A DNA stretch of 64,000 nt from Pseudomonas chlororaphis (GCA_001023535.1 CP011020.1:708596-772595); one strand, 5' to 3'; positions 15,545 to 24,238 are shown, counted from the stretch's first letter. Notes: generated from the sequence alone by a model not told the origin. Numbers and translations: made by a program.

Positions 15545-16483
15545 TCAACCCATCGATATTTCCAGGCACTTCATCCGGTAGTAGAGCGTGCGCCGGGCGA
15601 TGCCCAGCTCGGCGATGACCTTGTCGATATGACGATGGTGGCGACGCATGCAGTCTTCGATGAGCACTTTCTCGAACTGCTGCAGTTGCTCTTTCAAATT
15701 GAGCGTGGTGTTGCAGTGCTCCGAGAGTTCGGCACGGGGCAGCGCCGGCAGGCCGAGCACGTAGCGCTTGGCGGCGGATTGCAGCTCACGGATGTTCCCT
15801 GGCCAGGCGTAGCCGATCAGGTGGCACAACAGCTCCGGCGACGGGGGGATGTAGGGCCGGTCCAGGGCCTTGGCTTCACGCCGCACCAGTGACTGGAACA
15901 GCGGCACGATGCGTTCCTTGCGGCTGCGCAGGGGCGGCAGCTTGAGGCTGACGATGTTCAGCCGGAAGTACAGGTCGCGACGAAACTCGCCCCTTTCGAC
16001 CATCTCCCCCAAAGGGCACTGGGCGGAGGCGATCACCCGCATGTTCACCGGGATGCTCTGGGTCGAACCCAAGCGCTGGACGGTCCTGGATTCCAGGACA
16101 CGCAGCAGCTTGGCTTGCAGCGCCAGGGGCATGCTGTCGACCTCGTCCAGGTACAGCGTTCCGTTATGCGCCGCCTCGACGAACCCTGCGCGGCTCTGGC
16201 TGACACCGGTAAACGCACCGGTGTTGGCCCCGAACAGCTGACTCTCCGCCAGGCTCTCGGGAATGGCGGCGCAGTTGATGGCGACGAACTTGCCGGAACG
16301 ACCGGACATGCGGTGGATTTTCTCCGCCAGCGTGTCTTTGCCGGTGCCGGTTTCGCCGCGCAATAGCACGTCAACCATGAGCGGCGCCACACTTTGGGCA
16401 AACGCCTCAAGGTTGAGAACATCCTCTTTATGGGTAGTGGAAAGTGCAGCGCAAAGCATCTTTTGCATCACTGACGATTCCAT
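15545..16483 (-). CDS. rspR: HrpS/RspR-type sigma54-dependent activator
   Basis: Enhancer-binding protein that would activate sigma54 transcription of hrpL. The 312-residue product has no N-terminal receiver domain, like HrpR and HrpS. The AAA+ domain shows Walker A GETGTGKD (43-50), the sigma54-contact loop GAFTGV (89-94, where Ala is the usual last residue), Walker B TLYLDE (109-114) and WPGNIRELQ. A Fis-type helix-turn-helix (about 286-305, VIAELGIARRTLYYRMK) follows. P. syringae has two adjacent paralogs; only one is present here, as reported for fluorescens-group Rsp clusters. The ATG at 16483 has only a weak ribosome site; an in-frame ATG at 16468 is an alternative. Confidence 0.9.
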   Translation of the reverse strand: MESSVMQKMLCAALSTTHKEDVLNLEAFAQSVAPLMVDVLLRGETGTGKDTLAEKIHRMSGRSGKFVAINCAAIPESLAESQLFGANTGAFTGVSQSRAGFVEAAHNGTLYLDEVDSMPLALQAKLLRVLESRTVQRLGSTQSIPVNMRVIASAQCPLGEMVERGEFRRDLYFRLNIVSLKLPPLRSRKERIVPLFQSLVRREAKALDRPYIPPSPELLCHLIGYAWPGNIRELQSAAKRYVLGLPALPRAELSEHCNTTLNLKEQLQQFEKVLIEDCMRRHHRHIDKVIAELGIARRTLYYRMKCLEISMG

Positions 16484-16863
16484 TCTTGTTTTGGTAGGAG
16501 GTCGACAATTTAAAGATCAAAGGCGCGTAGAAATTTCCCGCGCCGCGGCATGACCGACTTGAGACCAACGTTCTGTTTGCTACGGAGGTTTAGAGAACCG
16601 ATTAAAAAAAAGTTCATGCTGGCACGGCAGATGTTAATCGTTTCAGCTCGACGGCCGGAAAGCCGGAACACCCCTGCGCGACCCGTCTGGCATGGGGTTC
16701 GGCCAAAAAACGGGGCGTGTAGGAAGGGCTTCTGAAAATTGGATCCGACAAACGGTTCAGCGCAAGCGCCTGTTTGGAGCAAACGCTCTACAATCAAACA
16801 AATGTTCGATCGCTTAGTACTGAACTAGTGGGTTTTGGAAATACGTTTCGTAGTTCAGATTAG
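16484..16863. promoter_or_regulatory. Intergenic region upstream of rspR
   Basis: A 380-base gap, visibly richer in A and T than the genes on either side, must hold the rspR promoter. I see no hrp box and no convincing -24/-12 element. An 8-base inverted repeat, CTGAACTA (16820-16827) and TAGTTCAG (16851-16858), lies near the far end, close to the stop of the neighbouring gene. No credible open frame is present. In P. syringae this position is taken by the second activator gene; no remnant is recognisable here. Confidence 0.6.
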
Positions 16864-17439
16864 TCACTTGGGAGTTGACCAGGGGCAATAACAGCCGACC
16901 GCCAATGTGTTAGTCGCATTAACTTTTCGGCCAGTACTAAGCGCTTCAAGGATCGGCTCGATAAAGCTGTTAGTGGAGTTGCAGGTCAGCCCTTCGCTGT
17001 AGGGACCGAAGTACGCCAGTTGGCCGCTGTGGTCCCAGATCGCCACTGCCGGGCTGGCGGGAATCTGGTTGGAACCGGGGAGTGTGGCGAGGGGTTTGAG
17101 GCGGCTGAGCGTCGCGGGCAATTGGCCCTGGCTGCCGGTTTTCTGGACCGCATAAAACTCTACGCCCTGCGCGGCATATTGATCGACCAGTTCGGACAGG
17201 TGTTGCTGGTTACCGACGTTGCACGGGCAGGCCGGGTCCCAGAAATGCACCAGGCGGATGGCACCGGGGCCGGCCAGCTCGGACGGCAGGCGCAGCGGCT
17301 CGCCGGAAAATACCGCCGTGTGTTGGCTGAAGGCCCGCAGAAAACGCCCCTGGAACCAGTCGTAGGCCACCCACAACAGGATGGCGCACGCGAGGGCAAG
17401 CAGGCTGGCAAGCAAGGTCGTGCGGTGGGACGGGCGCAT
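16864..17439 (-). CDS. Membrane-anchored thioredoxin-like protein (DUF6436 type)
   Basis: A 191-residue protein with an N-terminal membrane anchor or signal (about 8-27) and a thioredoxin-like fold: RLVHFWDPACPCN places a C-P-C pair at 71 and 73 where thioredoxins have CxxC. Three more cysteines (153, 183, 185; the last two in GCYCPW) lie near the C-terminus and could form a second redox or metal-binding site. It probably acts in the periplasm. Substrate unknown. It is the first gene outside the secretion cluster and nothing links it to that system. Confidence 0.7.
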   Translation of the reverse strand: MRPSHRTTLLASLLALACAILLWVAYDWFQGRFLRAFSQHTAVFSGEPLRLPSELAGPGAIRLVHFWDPACPCNVGNQQHLSELVDQYAAQGVEFYAVQKTGSQGQLPATLSRLKPLATLPGSNQIPASPAVAIWDHSGQLAYFGPYSEGLTCNSTNSFIEPILEALSTGRKVNATNTLAVGCYCPWSTPK

Positions 17440-17547
17440 GGTGTCGATCCTCTGAGGTCGCGTAGCTTGCCATGCCCGCCGCGACAGATGAATATCTCAG
17501 GCCTACAAAGTCTGTTTCGCGCGATGCGCTTCTGCCTGGACCTATTG

Positions 17548-18495
17548 ATGCCTGCTCCTTTCGATCCCGATCTCCTGCGTGCCAGCCTGCAACCCCTGGC
17601 CCGGTGGCAACCCCTGTCGGAGCAAGCCCAGGCGTACCAGCGCTTCTACGGCCTGGACTTTCCCGGGCGCGACGTGCGCAAGGGGCTGGGGTGTTTCGAG
17701 GTAGAGGGTTACACGCTGGTCAGTCAGGTCTGGTGGCCGGAAAAAGCCGTGGCGACGCTGTTCGTGTTCCACGGCTATTACGATCACATGGGGCTTTACC
17801 GGCACTTGATCGAATGGGGCCTGGAGCAGGGCTTCGCGGTGATCGCCTGTGACTTGCCGGGCCATGGCCTGTCCAGTGGCGAGCGCGCCAGCATCGGTGA
17901 TTTCGCCGAATACCAGGCCACCTTGCAGGGCCTGTTGGGCGAGGCCACCACGCTGGAACTGCCCCAGCCCTGGCACCTGTGTGGGCAGAGCACCGGTGGG
18001 GCCATCGTGGTCGATCACGTGCTCAACCAGGGCGCCCAGAGCCCGGCCCAGGGCCAGGTCATCCTGTTGTCGCCTTTGGTGCGACCGCGGGCCTGGGGCT
18101 GGTCGCGTCTCAGTTATTACCTGCTCAAGCCGTTCGTGACCGGTATTGCCCGGCGCTTCAGCGAAAACTCCAGTGACCCACAGTTCCTGCCATTCCTGCA
18201 AGCCGACCCACTGCAACCGCTCCGCCTGCCCACGGCGTGGGTCGGGGCGCTGGGCCAGTGGATCAAGCGTATCGAGGCCGCCCCAGGCAGCCCACGCCAG
18301 CCGCTGATCGTGCAGGGCCAGGCCGACATGACGGTGGATTGGAAACACAACCTGGACGTGTTGCGCAGCAAGTTCGACCGGCCCCACGTGCTGATGCTGC
18401 CCCAGGGACGGCATCACCTGGCGAACGAGACCCTGGCGTTGCGCCAGGAGATGTTCGGGTTTCTGGCGAAGCGGATGAGCCGGATGCGGCGGTGA
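17548..18495 (+). CDS. Alpha/beta hydrolase (serine aminopeptidase S33 / monoacylglycerol lipase-like)
   Basis: The 315-residue product has the alpha/beta-hydrolase signatures: oxyanion HGYYDHMG (about 74), DLPGHGLSSG, and the nucleophile elbow CGQSTGG, with a late acid/His pair (QADMTVDW and GRHHLANE). This resembles lysophospholipase or monoacylglycerol lipase-type enzymes, acting in the cytoplasm on an acyl ester; the substrate cannot be read. The start at 17548 gives the most typical N-terminus; ATGs at 17524 and 17488 are possible, and none has a strong ribosome site. A REPIN follows the stop. Confidence 0.82.
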   Translation: MPAPFDPDLLRASLQPLARWQPLSEQAQAYQRFYGLDFPGRDVRKGLGCFEVEGYTLVSQVWWPEKAVATLFVFHGYYDHMGLYRHLIEWGLEQGFAVIACDLPGHGLSSGERASIGDFAEYQATLQGLLGEATTLELPQPWHLCGQSTGGAIVVDHVLNQGAQSPAQGQVILLSPLVRPRAWGWSRLSYYLLKPFVTGIARRFSENSSDPQFLPFLQADPLQPLRLPTAWVGALGQWIKRIEAAPGSPRQPLIVQGQADMTVDWKHNLDVLRSKFDRPHVLMLPQGRHHLANETLALRQEMFGFLAKRMSRMRR

Positions 18496-18509
18496 CTTTG
18501 AATTTGCAA

Positions 18510-18598
18510 TCGCGAGCAAGCTCGCTCCCACATTGGACCTCTGGCGTTCGGGAAATCTGAGCGTACTCAAAACCCTGTGGGAGCGAGCTTGCTCGCGA
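18510..18598. repeat. REPIN, inverted pair of GCGAGCAAGCTCGCTCCCACA-type REP units
   Basis: Two REP units in opposite orientation (18510-18532 and 18576-18598) flank 43 unrelated bases. Lies between the convergent hydrolase and DUF2059 genes, where it may act as an mRNA 3'-end structure. Same family: 24134, 33511, 36269, 40108, 49249, 52427, 61821. Confidence 0.9.
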
Positions 18599-18613
18599 TG
18601 GCGTTATTGGACA

Positions 18614-19357
18614 CTACTGCCCGAGATTCTGCCCCACCGCCAACCCCGCCCGGATCGCCTCCAGCGCGGCTTGATAATAAGCCTGGCCCTCGGCTGATTC
18701 GGCGAAAGTGGCGAATTCTTCCAGCTCGGTATCGCTCAGCTCACGGTAGACGTACAGCAGCGTGTTGTTCAGGTCCGCGCCGATCTGCTCCATCAACCGC
18801 TGGCGCTGGCCGTTCAGCATGCCCTGGGCCTGGCCGGCGCCCAGCAGGCCGGGGATCATCGAACTCAGGCTGTCGGCCGCGACGCCGGCGATCGCCAGGC
18901 TGACCTCGGCGCCGGCCTCGCGGGCGGGCAGGGCCTGGGCCAGGTGGCCGATGATCAGCAGGCGATTGTCACTGGCTTGCATCTTCGGCAGGCCCTTGGC
19001 GTTCTTGGCCAGTTGATCGCGCCGGGTGGCCAGCAACTCGGCCGCCACGACCTTGCGACCCAGGGGCGTCTGGAAAAAATTCAGTGCCGGGTTCGGATCG
19101 CGAAGGTTCTTGCGCATTTGCGCCTCGGCCCGCTGGTCCATGGCCTGGGGGGCGAAGCGTTGATTGCTGTTGGTCACCAGGGCCTGGAACACCGCCGGTG
19201 GCAGGCTGCTCTGGTAGCGCTGCTGGGCCGCGCTCAGGGCGTCATTGAAATGCGCCCGTTGTTCCGGCCAGCCGGCGACCTTGTACAACTGGTCGTAGCT
19301 GTCTGCCCAGGCGGGCAACACGCAGAACATCAACAGTGAGAAAAGCAAACGGCGCAT
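18614..19357 (-). CDS. Secreted DUF2059 family protein
   Basis: A 247-residue protein with signal peptide MRRLLFSLLMFCVLPAWA and, near the C-terminus, the DUF2059 pattern (LLYVYRELSDTELEEFATFA, then ESAEGQAYYQ). DUF2059 proteins are periplasmic or exported, with unknown function. The frame extends upstream, but the ATG at 19357 starts a clear signal peptide and has GGAGTCCC upstream, so it is chosen. Confidence 0.82.
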   Translation of the reverse strand: MRRLLFSLLMFCVLPAWADSYDQLYKVAGWPEQRAHFNDALSAAQQRYQSSLPPAVFQALVTNSNQRFAPQAMDQRAEAQMRKNLRDPNPALNFFQTPLGRKVVAAELLATRRDQLAKNAKGLPKMQASDNRLLIIGHLAQALPAREAGAEVSLAIAGVAADSLSSMIPGLLGAGQAQGMLNGQRQRLMEQIGADLNNTLLYVYRELSDTELEEFATFAESAEGQAYYQAALEAIRAGLAVGQNLGQ

Positions 19358-19497
19358 AGGGACTCCTGTCAGCAGCCGACTATTCTCCGTGGGGCATGGG
19401 AACTTGTCGAGAATTCGTATCAAGTTCGTACGCCAGTGCTACCTGGCGCCGTAAAGTCGCTGCGTGGCGCTGTCGGTTTTGCAGGCACAGGCATACT

Positions 19498-20130
19498 ATG
19501 CGCGCCATGCAAATACCTTCTGATCACCCGCTGCTGTTACGTATCGTCGACGACCTGGCCGAGCGCGGCTGGTCGCAGCAGAACCTGTTCCTGCCGGACG
19601 CGCTGACCCGCGCCCTGGCGGCCGAGTGTCGCCAGCGCGCCGCCGAAGGCGAACTGGCGCCGGCGGCGGTCGGGCGCGGACCGTTCTCGGAGATCCGCGA
19701 AGGTATCCGGGGTGATCGCATCCAATGGATCGAGCCTGGCCAGGCGCAGGCTTGCGATCATTACCTGGCCTTGATGGACAGCCTGCGCGAGGCGATGAAC
19801 CGTGGGCTGTTCCTGGGCCTGGAGGATTTCGAAAGCCACTTCGCCCTGTACCCGCCCGGCGCGTTCTACCTCAAGCATGTCGACCGCTTTCGTGACGACG
19901 ACCGGCGCATGGTGTCGGCGGTGCTCTACCTCAATGACGCCTGGTCGGCGGAACAGGGTGGCCAACTGCGCATGTACCTGGACGATGGCGTGGAGCATGA
20001 CGTCGTGCCCGTCGGCGGTTGCCTGGTGGTGTTCCTCTCGGGCGACATTCCCCACGAAGTCCTGCCGGCCACGCGCAACCGCCTGTCCTTGACCGGCTGG
20101 TTCCGGCGCCGCGGCAACGAGTTGTTCTGA
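19498..20130 (+). CDS. 2OG-Fe(II) oxygenase (prolyl 4-hydroxylase-like)
   Basis: A 210-residue 2-oxoglutarate/iron dioxygenase. The iron triad is visible as H-x-D in FYLKHVDRFRDDD and a later His in SGDIPHEVLP, with the 2-oxoglutarate Arg nine or so residues further (RNRLSLTGWFRRR). The substrate is not known; close relatives include uncharacterised SM-20-type hydroxylases. The ATG at 19498 has CAGG seven bases before it; the ATG at 19507 would be three residues shorter. Four bases separate it from the DUF523 gene. Confidence 0.85.
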   Translation: MRAMQIPSDHPLLLRIVDDLAERGWSQQNLFLPDALTRALAAECRQRAAEGELAPAAVGRGPFSEIREGIRGDRIQWIEPGQAQACDHYLALMDSLREAMNRGLFLGLEDFESHFALYPPGAFYLKHVDRFRDDDRRMVSAVLYLNDAWSAEQGGQLRMYLDDGVEHDVVPVGGCLVVFLSGDIPHEVLPATRNRLSLTGWFRRRGNELF

Positions 20131-20134
20131 CCCC

Positions 20135-20626
20135 ATGGAAAAAATCCTGGTCAGTCGCTGCCTGCTCGGCCACCGGGTGCGCTATGACGGCGGTGCCAGC
20201 GGGCCATTCGATCAACTTCAGCAATGGTTCGACGAAGGCCGGGTCGTGCCCCTGTGCCCGGAAGTCGCCGGCGGCCTGCCCACGCCCCGGGCCGCGGCGG
20301 AGATTGCCGGTGGACAGGGCGTCCAGGTGCTCGACGGCCAGGCGGCGGTGATCACCACAGACGGCGAGGACGTGAGTGCGCAGTTCCTGTCGGGCGCCGA
20401 CCAGGCGCTGGCGCTGGTGCGCGAACACGGCATCCGGATCGCCGTGCTCAAGGCCAACAGCCCATCGTGCGGCAACCTGCTGACCTACGACGGCACGTTT
20501 AGTGGCGTGAAAGTCAGTGGCGAGGGCGTGACAGCGGCCTTGCTCAAGCGCCATGGGGTGCGGGTGTTCAATGAGTTGGAGTTGGCTGAAGTTGCGTTGG
20601 CGCTCGTGGTGTTGAACAGTCGCTGA
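20135..20626 (+). CDS. DUF523 family protein
   Basis: A 163-residue conserved protein with the DUF523 features: N-terminal ILVSRCLLGHRVRYDGG, central VPLCPEVAGGLPTPR and KANSPSCGN. The conserved cysteines (positions about 9, 41, 108) suggest metal or Fe-S binding, but no function is established. It follows the oxygenase gene by four bases in a likely two-gene unit. Confidence 0.85.
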   Translation: MEKILVSRCLLGHRVRYDGGASGPFDQLQQWFDEGRVVPLCPEVAGGLPTPRAAAEIAGGQGVQVLDGQAAVITTDGEDVSAQFLSGADQALALVREHGIRIAVLKANSPSCGNLLTYDGTFSGVKVSGEGVTAALLKRHGVRVFNELELAEVALALVVLNSR

Positions 20627-20649
20627 TTGCTATCTGGCACAACCCTGTT

Positions 20650-20779
20650 GTGGCGAGGGGATTTATCCCCGCTGGGGTGCGCAGCGCCCCCAAAAGAATC
20701 GACACGGTCTGTCAGACACATCGTGGTGTCAGGCATCAGGGACGCTGCGCGCCCCAGCGGGGATAAATCCCCTCGCCAC
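20650..20779. repeat. REP pair, GTGGCGAGGGGATTTATCCCC family
   Basis: Two inverted units (GTGGCGAGGGGATTTATCCC at 20650 and its complement ending 20779), each followed inward by a GC-rich palindrome, flank an unrelated core. A different family from the GCGAGCAAGC type; a second copy is at 60373-60500. Sits between convergent genes. Confidence 0.88.
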
Positions 20780-20792
20780 AGTCGGTCTTCTG

Positions 20793-22169
20793 TCATAACT
20801 GACCCGCCAACTGCTCGATCTGCTCCTGCCGCTCAGCCTGGCTCAACCGCGCCTGGGGGTTGAGGCTGGACCACTGGGGATGGGCGCGGGCCTTGGCCAG
20901 GGCGTCGGGCAGCTTGCCTTCGCGCCAGGTCTTGTCTGCCTGGGGCGTGGCGATGCGGATGCTGTCGAGGGCCGCATGGCCACGCTGGTTGAGGGCTTGC
21001 AGCAGTTGCCGTTGGCGCAGGGCCAGCAGGCGCAGCACGCTGTCGTCCACCGTCAGTTCGCGCTGGCCCTTGAGTTTGCCCATGAGTCGATTGCCGTAGC
21101 TGCGGGCGGTTTGCAGGGCGCCGCCGGCAATGGCCCCGGCGAGGGCGGCGGCGCCGAGGGTCAGGCCGCCCACCAGCAAGTCCACCCCGGCACCGGCCGC
21201 GGCGCCTGCGGCGATTCCACCGCCAACCCGCACACCCAATTGCTTCAAAGTCTCGGGATTGAACAGGTCATCGCCCCAGCGTCCGTCGAGCAGTGGCAAG
21301 TCACTGGCGGCGGCGTCCTGGGGGCGGAAGGCATAGAGCTTGAGCAGGGATTCGACGCAGCGTTGTTCGCGCTGACGCACTGCATGGCGTAGCTCGTCGA
21401 TGGCCTGGCGCTCCCGCTCGGGGTCGCTGGCGACGCTGCGGCGGCAGGCGGCGCAGTCGATCAACAGCTCGGCGATCAACCGGGCTGCGCTCTGCTGGCG
21501 GGCCAGGCGCTGAGCCTGTTGGTCGGCAATCAACCGCTCCAGTTGCCCGCGGGCGCTTTCCAGCAACAGCGCGAGGCTTTCATACAAGCGTCGTTCGCCA
21601 TCCTCGGGCGGCGCGACGCTGTCAAAGCGCACCAGGGCATGCAGCCCCAAGCGTGCCAGGGCTTCGCGCCAGTCGGGCTCACGGTGTTGGGTGCTGCTGA
21701 CGAAATTGAGTACCGGCAGCAGCGGCTTGCCGCAACTGGCGAGGACCTCCAGCTCATCGCGGTACTTGGCCAGCACCGGTTCACGGGCGTCGATGACATA
21801 AATGCCGGCGTCGCTGGCGAGCAACTGCCGCAACACCTTGGCCTCTTGCTCGAAGCGTTGCCGCGCCTCGCTGCCTTCGAGAAAACGGGCCAGGCGTGCC
21901 GGGCCGTCCAGGCGTTCACCGGGGCGCTCCAGGCATTCGAGGTAGTCGAGCAGGGCGATGGCGTCCTCCAGGCCTGGGGTGTCGTACAGCTCCAGCAGGG
22001 CTTGCCCGTCCACCGAGAGGCGTGCGCCCTCGACGTGCCGGGTGGTGCTCGGGCGATGGGACACTTCGCCGAAGCCGACGTCCCGGGTAAGGGTGCGCAG
22101 CAACGAGGTCTTGCCGACGTTGGTATGCCCGACCACGGCCAGTTTCAGCGGCTTGATGGAATCAGTCAT
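20793..22169 (-). CDS. GTPase with DUF3482 domain
   Basis: A 458-residue protein with an N-terminal Era/TrmE-type GTPase domain: G1 GHTNVGKTS (14-22), G3 DTPG in LLELYDTPGLED, and a possible G4 near LNFV. The middle is helical; around residues 300-350 a Gly/Ala-rich stretch (GGGIAAGAAAGAGVDLLVGG) could insert into or contact membrane. Function unknown. It overlaps the DUF2868 gene by 8 bases; the two are a conserved pair, suggesting that the GTPase acts with that membrane protein. Confidence 0.8.
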   Translation of the reverse strand: MTDSIKPLKLAVVGHTNVGKTSLLRTLTRDVGFGEVSHRPSTTRHVEGARLSVDGQALLELYDTPGLEDAIALLDYLECLERPGERLDGPARLARFLEGSEARQRFEQEAKVLRQLLASDAGIYVIDAREPVLAKYRDELEVLASCGKPLLPVLNFVSSTQHREPDWREALARLGLHALVRFDSVAPPEDGERRLYESLALLLESARGQLERLIADQQAQRLARQQSAARLIAELLIDCAACRRSVASDPERERQAIDELRHAVRQREQRCVESLLKLYAFRPQDAAASDLPLLDGRWGDDLFNPETLKQLGVRVGGGIAAGAAAGAGVDLLVGGLTLGAAALAGAIAGGALQTARSYGNRLMGKLKGQRELTVDDSVLRLLALRQRQLLQALNQRGHAALDSIRIATPQADKTWREGKLPDALAKARAHPQWSSLNPQARLSQAERQEQIEQLAGQL

Positions 22170-23529
22170 GGCCGTTCTCCAACCAGCTCATGGGGGCGCA
22201 ATCGGCGAAAGGCAATTGCAGCTGTTGCAGTGCGCTGTGCCAGTCGCCCAGGCGTTCGGCGTCCAGCGCTTCGCCGGGCGGCGCCTGTAACAGCCACACG
22301 CGAGTGGCGCTGGCGCTGCGGGCCAGTTCGGCGATCAACGCCAGGCTGCCCCGGTCTGGCGAGCGGCGTGGATCACAGGCAATCGCCAACCGCGCCGGTG
22401 GAAATCGCGACAGTTGTTCGAGGAGTTTGTGGCGAGACTCGCGGCTGTCGAGGACACCGGCGTTTTTCACCGAGTCGGGCAGCTTCGGCGGCCAGGGCCG
22501 CTCGTCCAGCTCGATGGCCACCAGCAAGGCACCGGTGCTTTGCACCGTGCCGGCGGGGCTTTGTACCTGATGCAACTGGGCGGGCGCGGCGTCGTTGATT
22601 CCCAGTCGCTCGCTGCTGGGCATCAGACGTTCGCGTAACTGGGCATAGCCCGGCAGGTTCAAGTCCAGGGCCAGGTCGGCGCGACCGCGGCGCCAGCGCC
22701 ACAGGCACAGCAGCGCCAGGCCCAAGCGTGGCAGCACGCCGTAGACCAGCACCACGCCCACCAGCCAGGTGGCCCAGGCCTGGCGGGCGCTGTCGAGGTT
22801 CAGGGCGCCGTCGCCGCTGGCGCGGATCATCTCCACGGTCGGTACGTTGAAACCCAGCAGGGCAGGCACAGTACCGAGGGCGCGGGTCAGCGCGACAAAG
22901 GTCTCGCTGCCGAGCAGGGTGGTTTCCCAGACAAACCCGTAGCGCCGGGTCGCCATCAGCATCAGTACGATGACCAGCGCGCTGACCATCGCTACCAGCC
23001 AGACGCCGTTGACCAGCGCCCCGAGAACCCAGCGGTTGAGTCGCTTTCGTTGCAACAACAGCAGCAGGGCCGGCGCCAGTTGGATGGCCTTGGCGTCGCG
23101 GGCGAGCTTCTCGCTGAGCCACAACCACAAGCGGCCCAGCACGGCATCCTGGCCCCCGGCGAACGCCAGGCCGAGGGCCCAGCCGATCAGCAGGACCAGG
23201 TTGAGGCCCAGGAGGCTGCCCAAGGCCCAGAACACGTTGACTGGCGTCTGACCGTCGCCGAGTGCGGCAAAGCCCAGGCCGGCGCCGCTGACCACGGCGA
23301 GCACCGCCAACACCACCAGCGCCAGGCGCGCCCCTTGCAACCAGTGGCGCAGAGCCAGGACGAGGCCATCGCGCTCGGCCAGCCAGCGGGCGCGATGGCG
23401 GATACGGGTGGACAACTCACCGCCGGCCGCACGGGCCAGGCGATTGGCTTCCTGGTCCTGCAACGGGCCGGCGTGCTCTTCACGCAGGCGGATGGCCTCG
23501 GTCAACCAGAGTTCTTGCAGTTTCGTCAC
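22162..23529 (-). CDS. DUF2868 family membrane protein
   Basis: A 455-residue protein with several membrane segments (about 67-90, 97-120, 175-195, 255-275), a soluble N-terminal helix region and a C-terminal soluble domain (about 330-455) with alternating strand-helix pattern (TGALLVAIELDERPW, RLAIACDPRRSPDRGSLALI). Function unknown. The stop overlaps the GTPase start, so the two are co-translated; joint action in membrane or envelope GTPase signalling is inference. Confidence 0.75.
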   Translation of the reverse strand: MTKLQELWLTEAIRLREEHAGPLQDQEANRLARAAGGELSTRIRHRARWLAERDGLVLALRHWLQGARLALVVLAVLAVVSGAGLGFAALGDGQTPVNVFWALGSLLGLNLVLLIGWALGLAFAGGQDAVLGRLWLWLSEKLARDAKAIQLAPALLLLLQRKRLNRWVLGALVNGVWLVAMVSALVIVLMLMATRRYGFVWETTLLGSETFVALTRALGTVPALLGFNVPTVEMIRASGDGALNLDSARQAWATWLVGVVLVYGVLPRLGLALLCLWRWRRGRADLALDLNLPGYAQLRERLMPSSERLGINDAAPAQLHQVQSPAGTVQSTGALLVAIELDERPWPPKLPDSVKNAGVLDSRESRHKLLEQLSRFPPARLAIACDPRRSPDRGSLALIAELARSASATRVWLLQAPPGEALDAERLGDWHSALQQLQLPFADCAPMSWLENGHD

Positions 23530-23615
23530 GGGTGCTTCCGTAGCTCAAATGAGGGTTGAGCATAACCGCTGTAGCGCCTGTCGGGGTACGGCGCGCCTCT
23601 GGTATCCTCGGCGGC

Positions 23616-24128
23616 ATGAAAAAAACACTTCCCTTAAGCCTGATCGCAGCCCTTGGTGAAAACCGGGTGATCGGCGTCGACAACAGCATGCCCTGGCACT
23701 TGCCGGGGGATTTCAAATACTTCAAGGCCACCACCCTGGGCAAGCCGATCATCATGGGACGCAAGACCTGGGACTCCCTCGGTCGACCGTTGCCGGGGCG
23801 CCTGAACATCGTGGTCAGTCGCCAGCCTGGCTTGCTGCTCGAGGGCGCGGAAGTCTTTTCCAGCCTCGACGCCGCCGTGGAACGGGCCGAAGCCTGGGCG
23901 CAGGCGCAGGGTGTCGATGAGCTGATGTTGATCGGCGGTGCGCAGCTGTACGCCCTGGCACTGGAGCAGGCCGACCGGCTGTACCTGACCCGCGTGGCGC
24001 TGAGCCCGGAAGGGGATGCGTGGTTTCCGGCGTTCGACGCGAACCAGTGGACGCTGGTTTCGAACCAGCCGAACCCGGCCGAAGGGGATAAGCCGGCGTA
24101 TAGCTTCGAGGTGTGGGAGAGGCGTTAA
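23616..24128 (+). CDS. folA: Dihydrofolate reductase
   Basis: Reduces dihydrofolate to tetrahydrofolate with NADPH. The 170-residue product shows the family N-terminus (LSLIAALGENRVIGVDNSMP followed by WHLPGDFKYFK), the NADPH site IIMGRKTWDSLGRPLPGR and the C-terminal GGAQLY. The ATG at 23616 is chosen; an upstream frame extension has no family match. Trimethoprim target. Confidence 0.96.
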   Translation: MKKTLPLSLIAALGENRVIGVDNSMPWHLPGDFKYFKATTLGKPIIMGRKTWDSLGRPLPGRLNIVVSRQPGLLLEGAEVFSSLDAAVERAEAWAQAQGVDELMLIGGAQLYALALEQADRLYLTRVALSPEGDAWFPAFDANQWTLVSNQPNPAEGDKPAYSFEVWERR

Positions 24129-24133
24129 GGGCA

Positions 24134-24214
24134 TCGCGAGCAAGCTCGCTCCCACAGTTAACCGAGTTTTGTCAGGCAGACCTCGGTCGACTGTGGGAGC
24201 GAGCTTGCTCGCGA
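24134..24214. repeat. REPIN, GCGAGCAAGCTCGCTCCCACA family
   Basis: Inverted units at 24134-24156 and 24192-24214 between convergent folA and the cystine transporter gene. Confidence 0.9.
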
Positions 24215-24238
24215 AAGCGGTCTATCAGGCGCCACGCA

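Noticed and set aside
16510..16797. A 95-codon minus-strand frame upstream of rspR as a remnant hrpR
   Set aside because: No AAA+ motif, Walker sequence or helix-turn-helix is visible; it ends before the rspR start and the region is AT-richer non-coding DNA.
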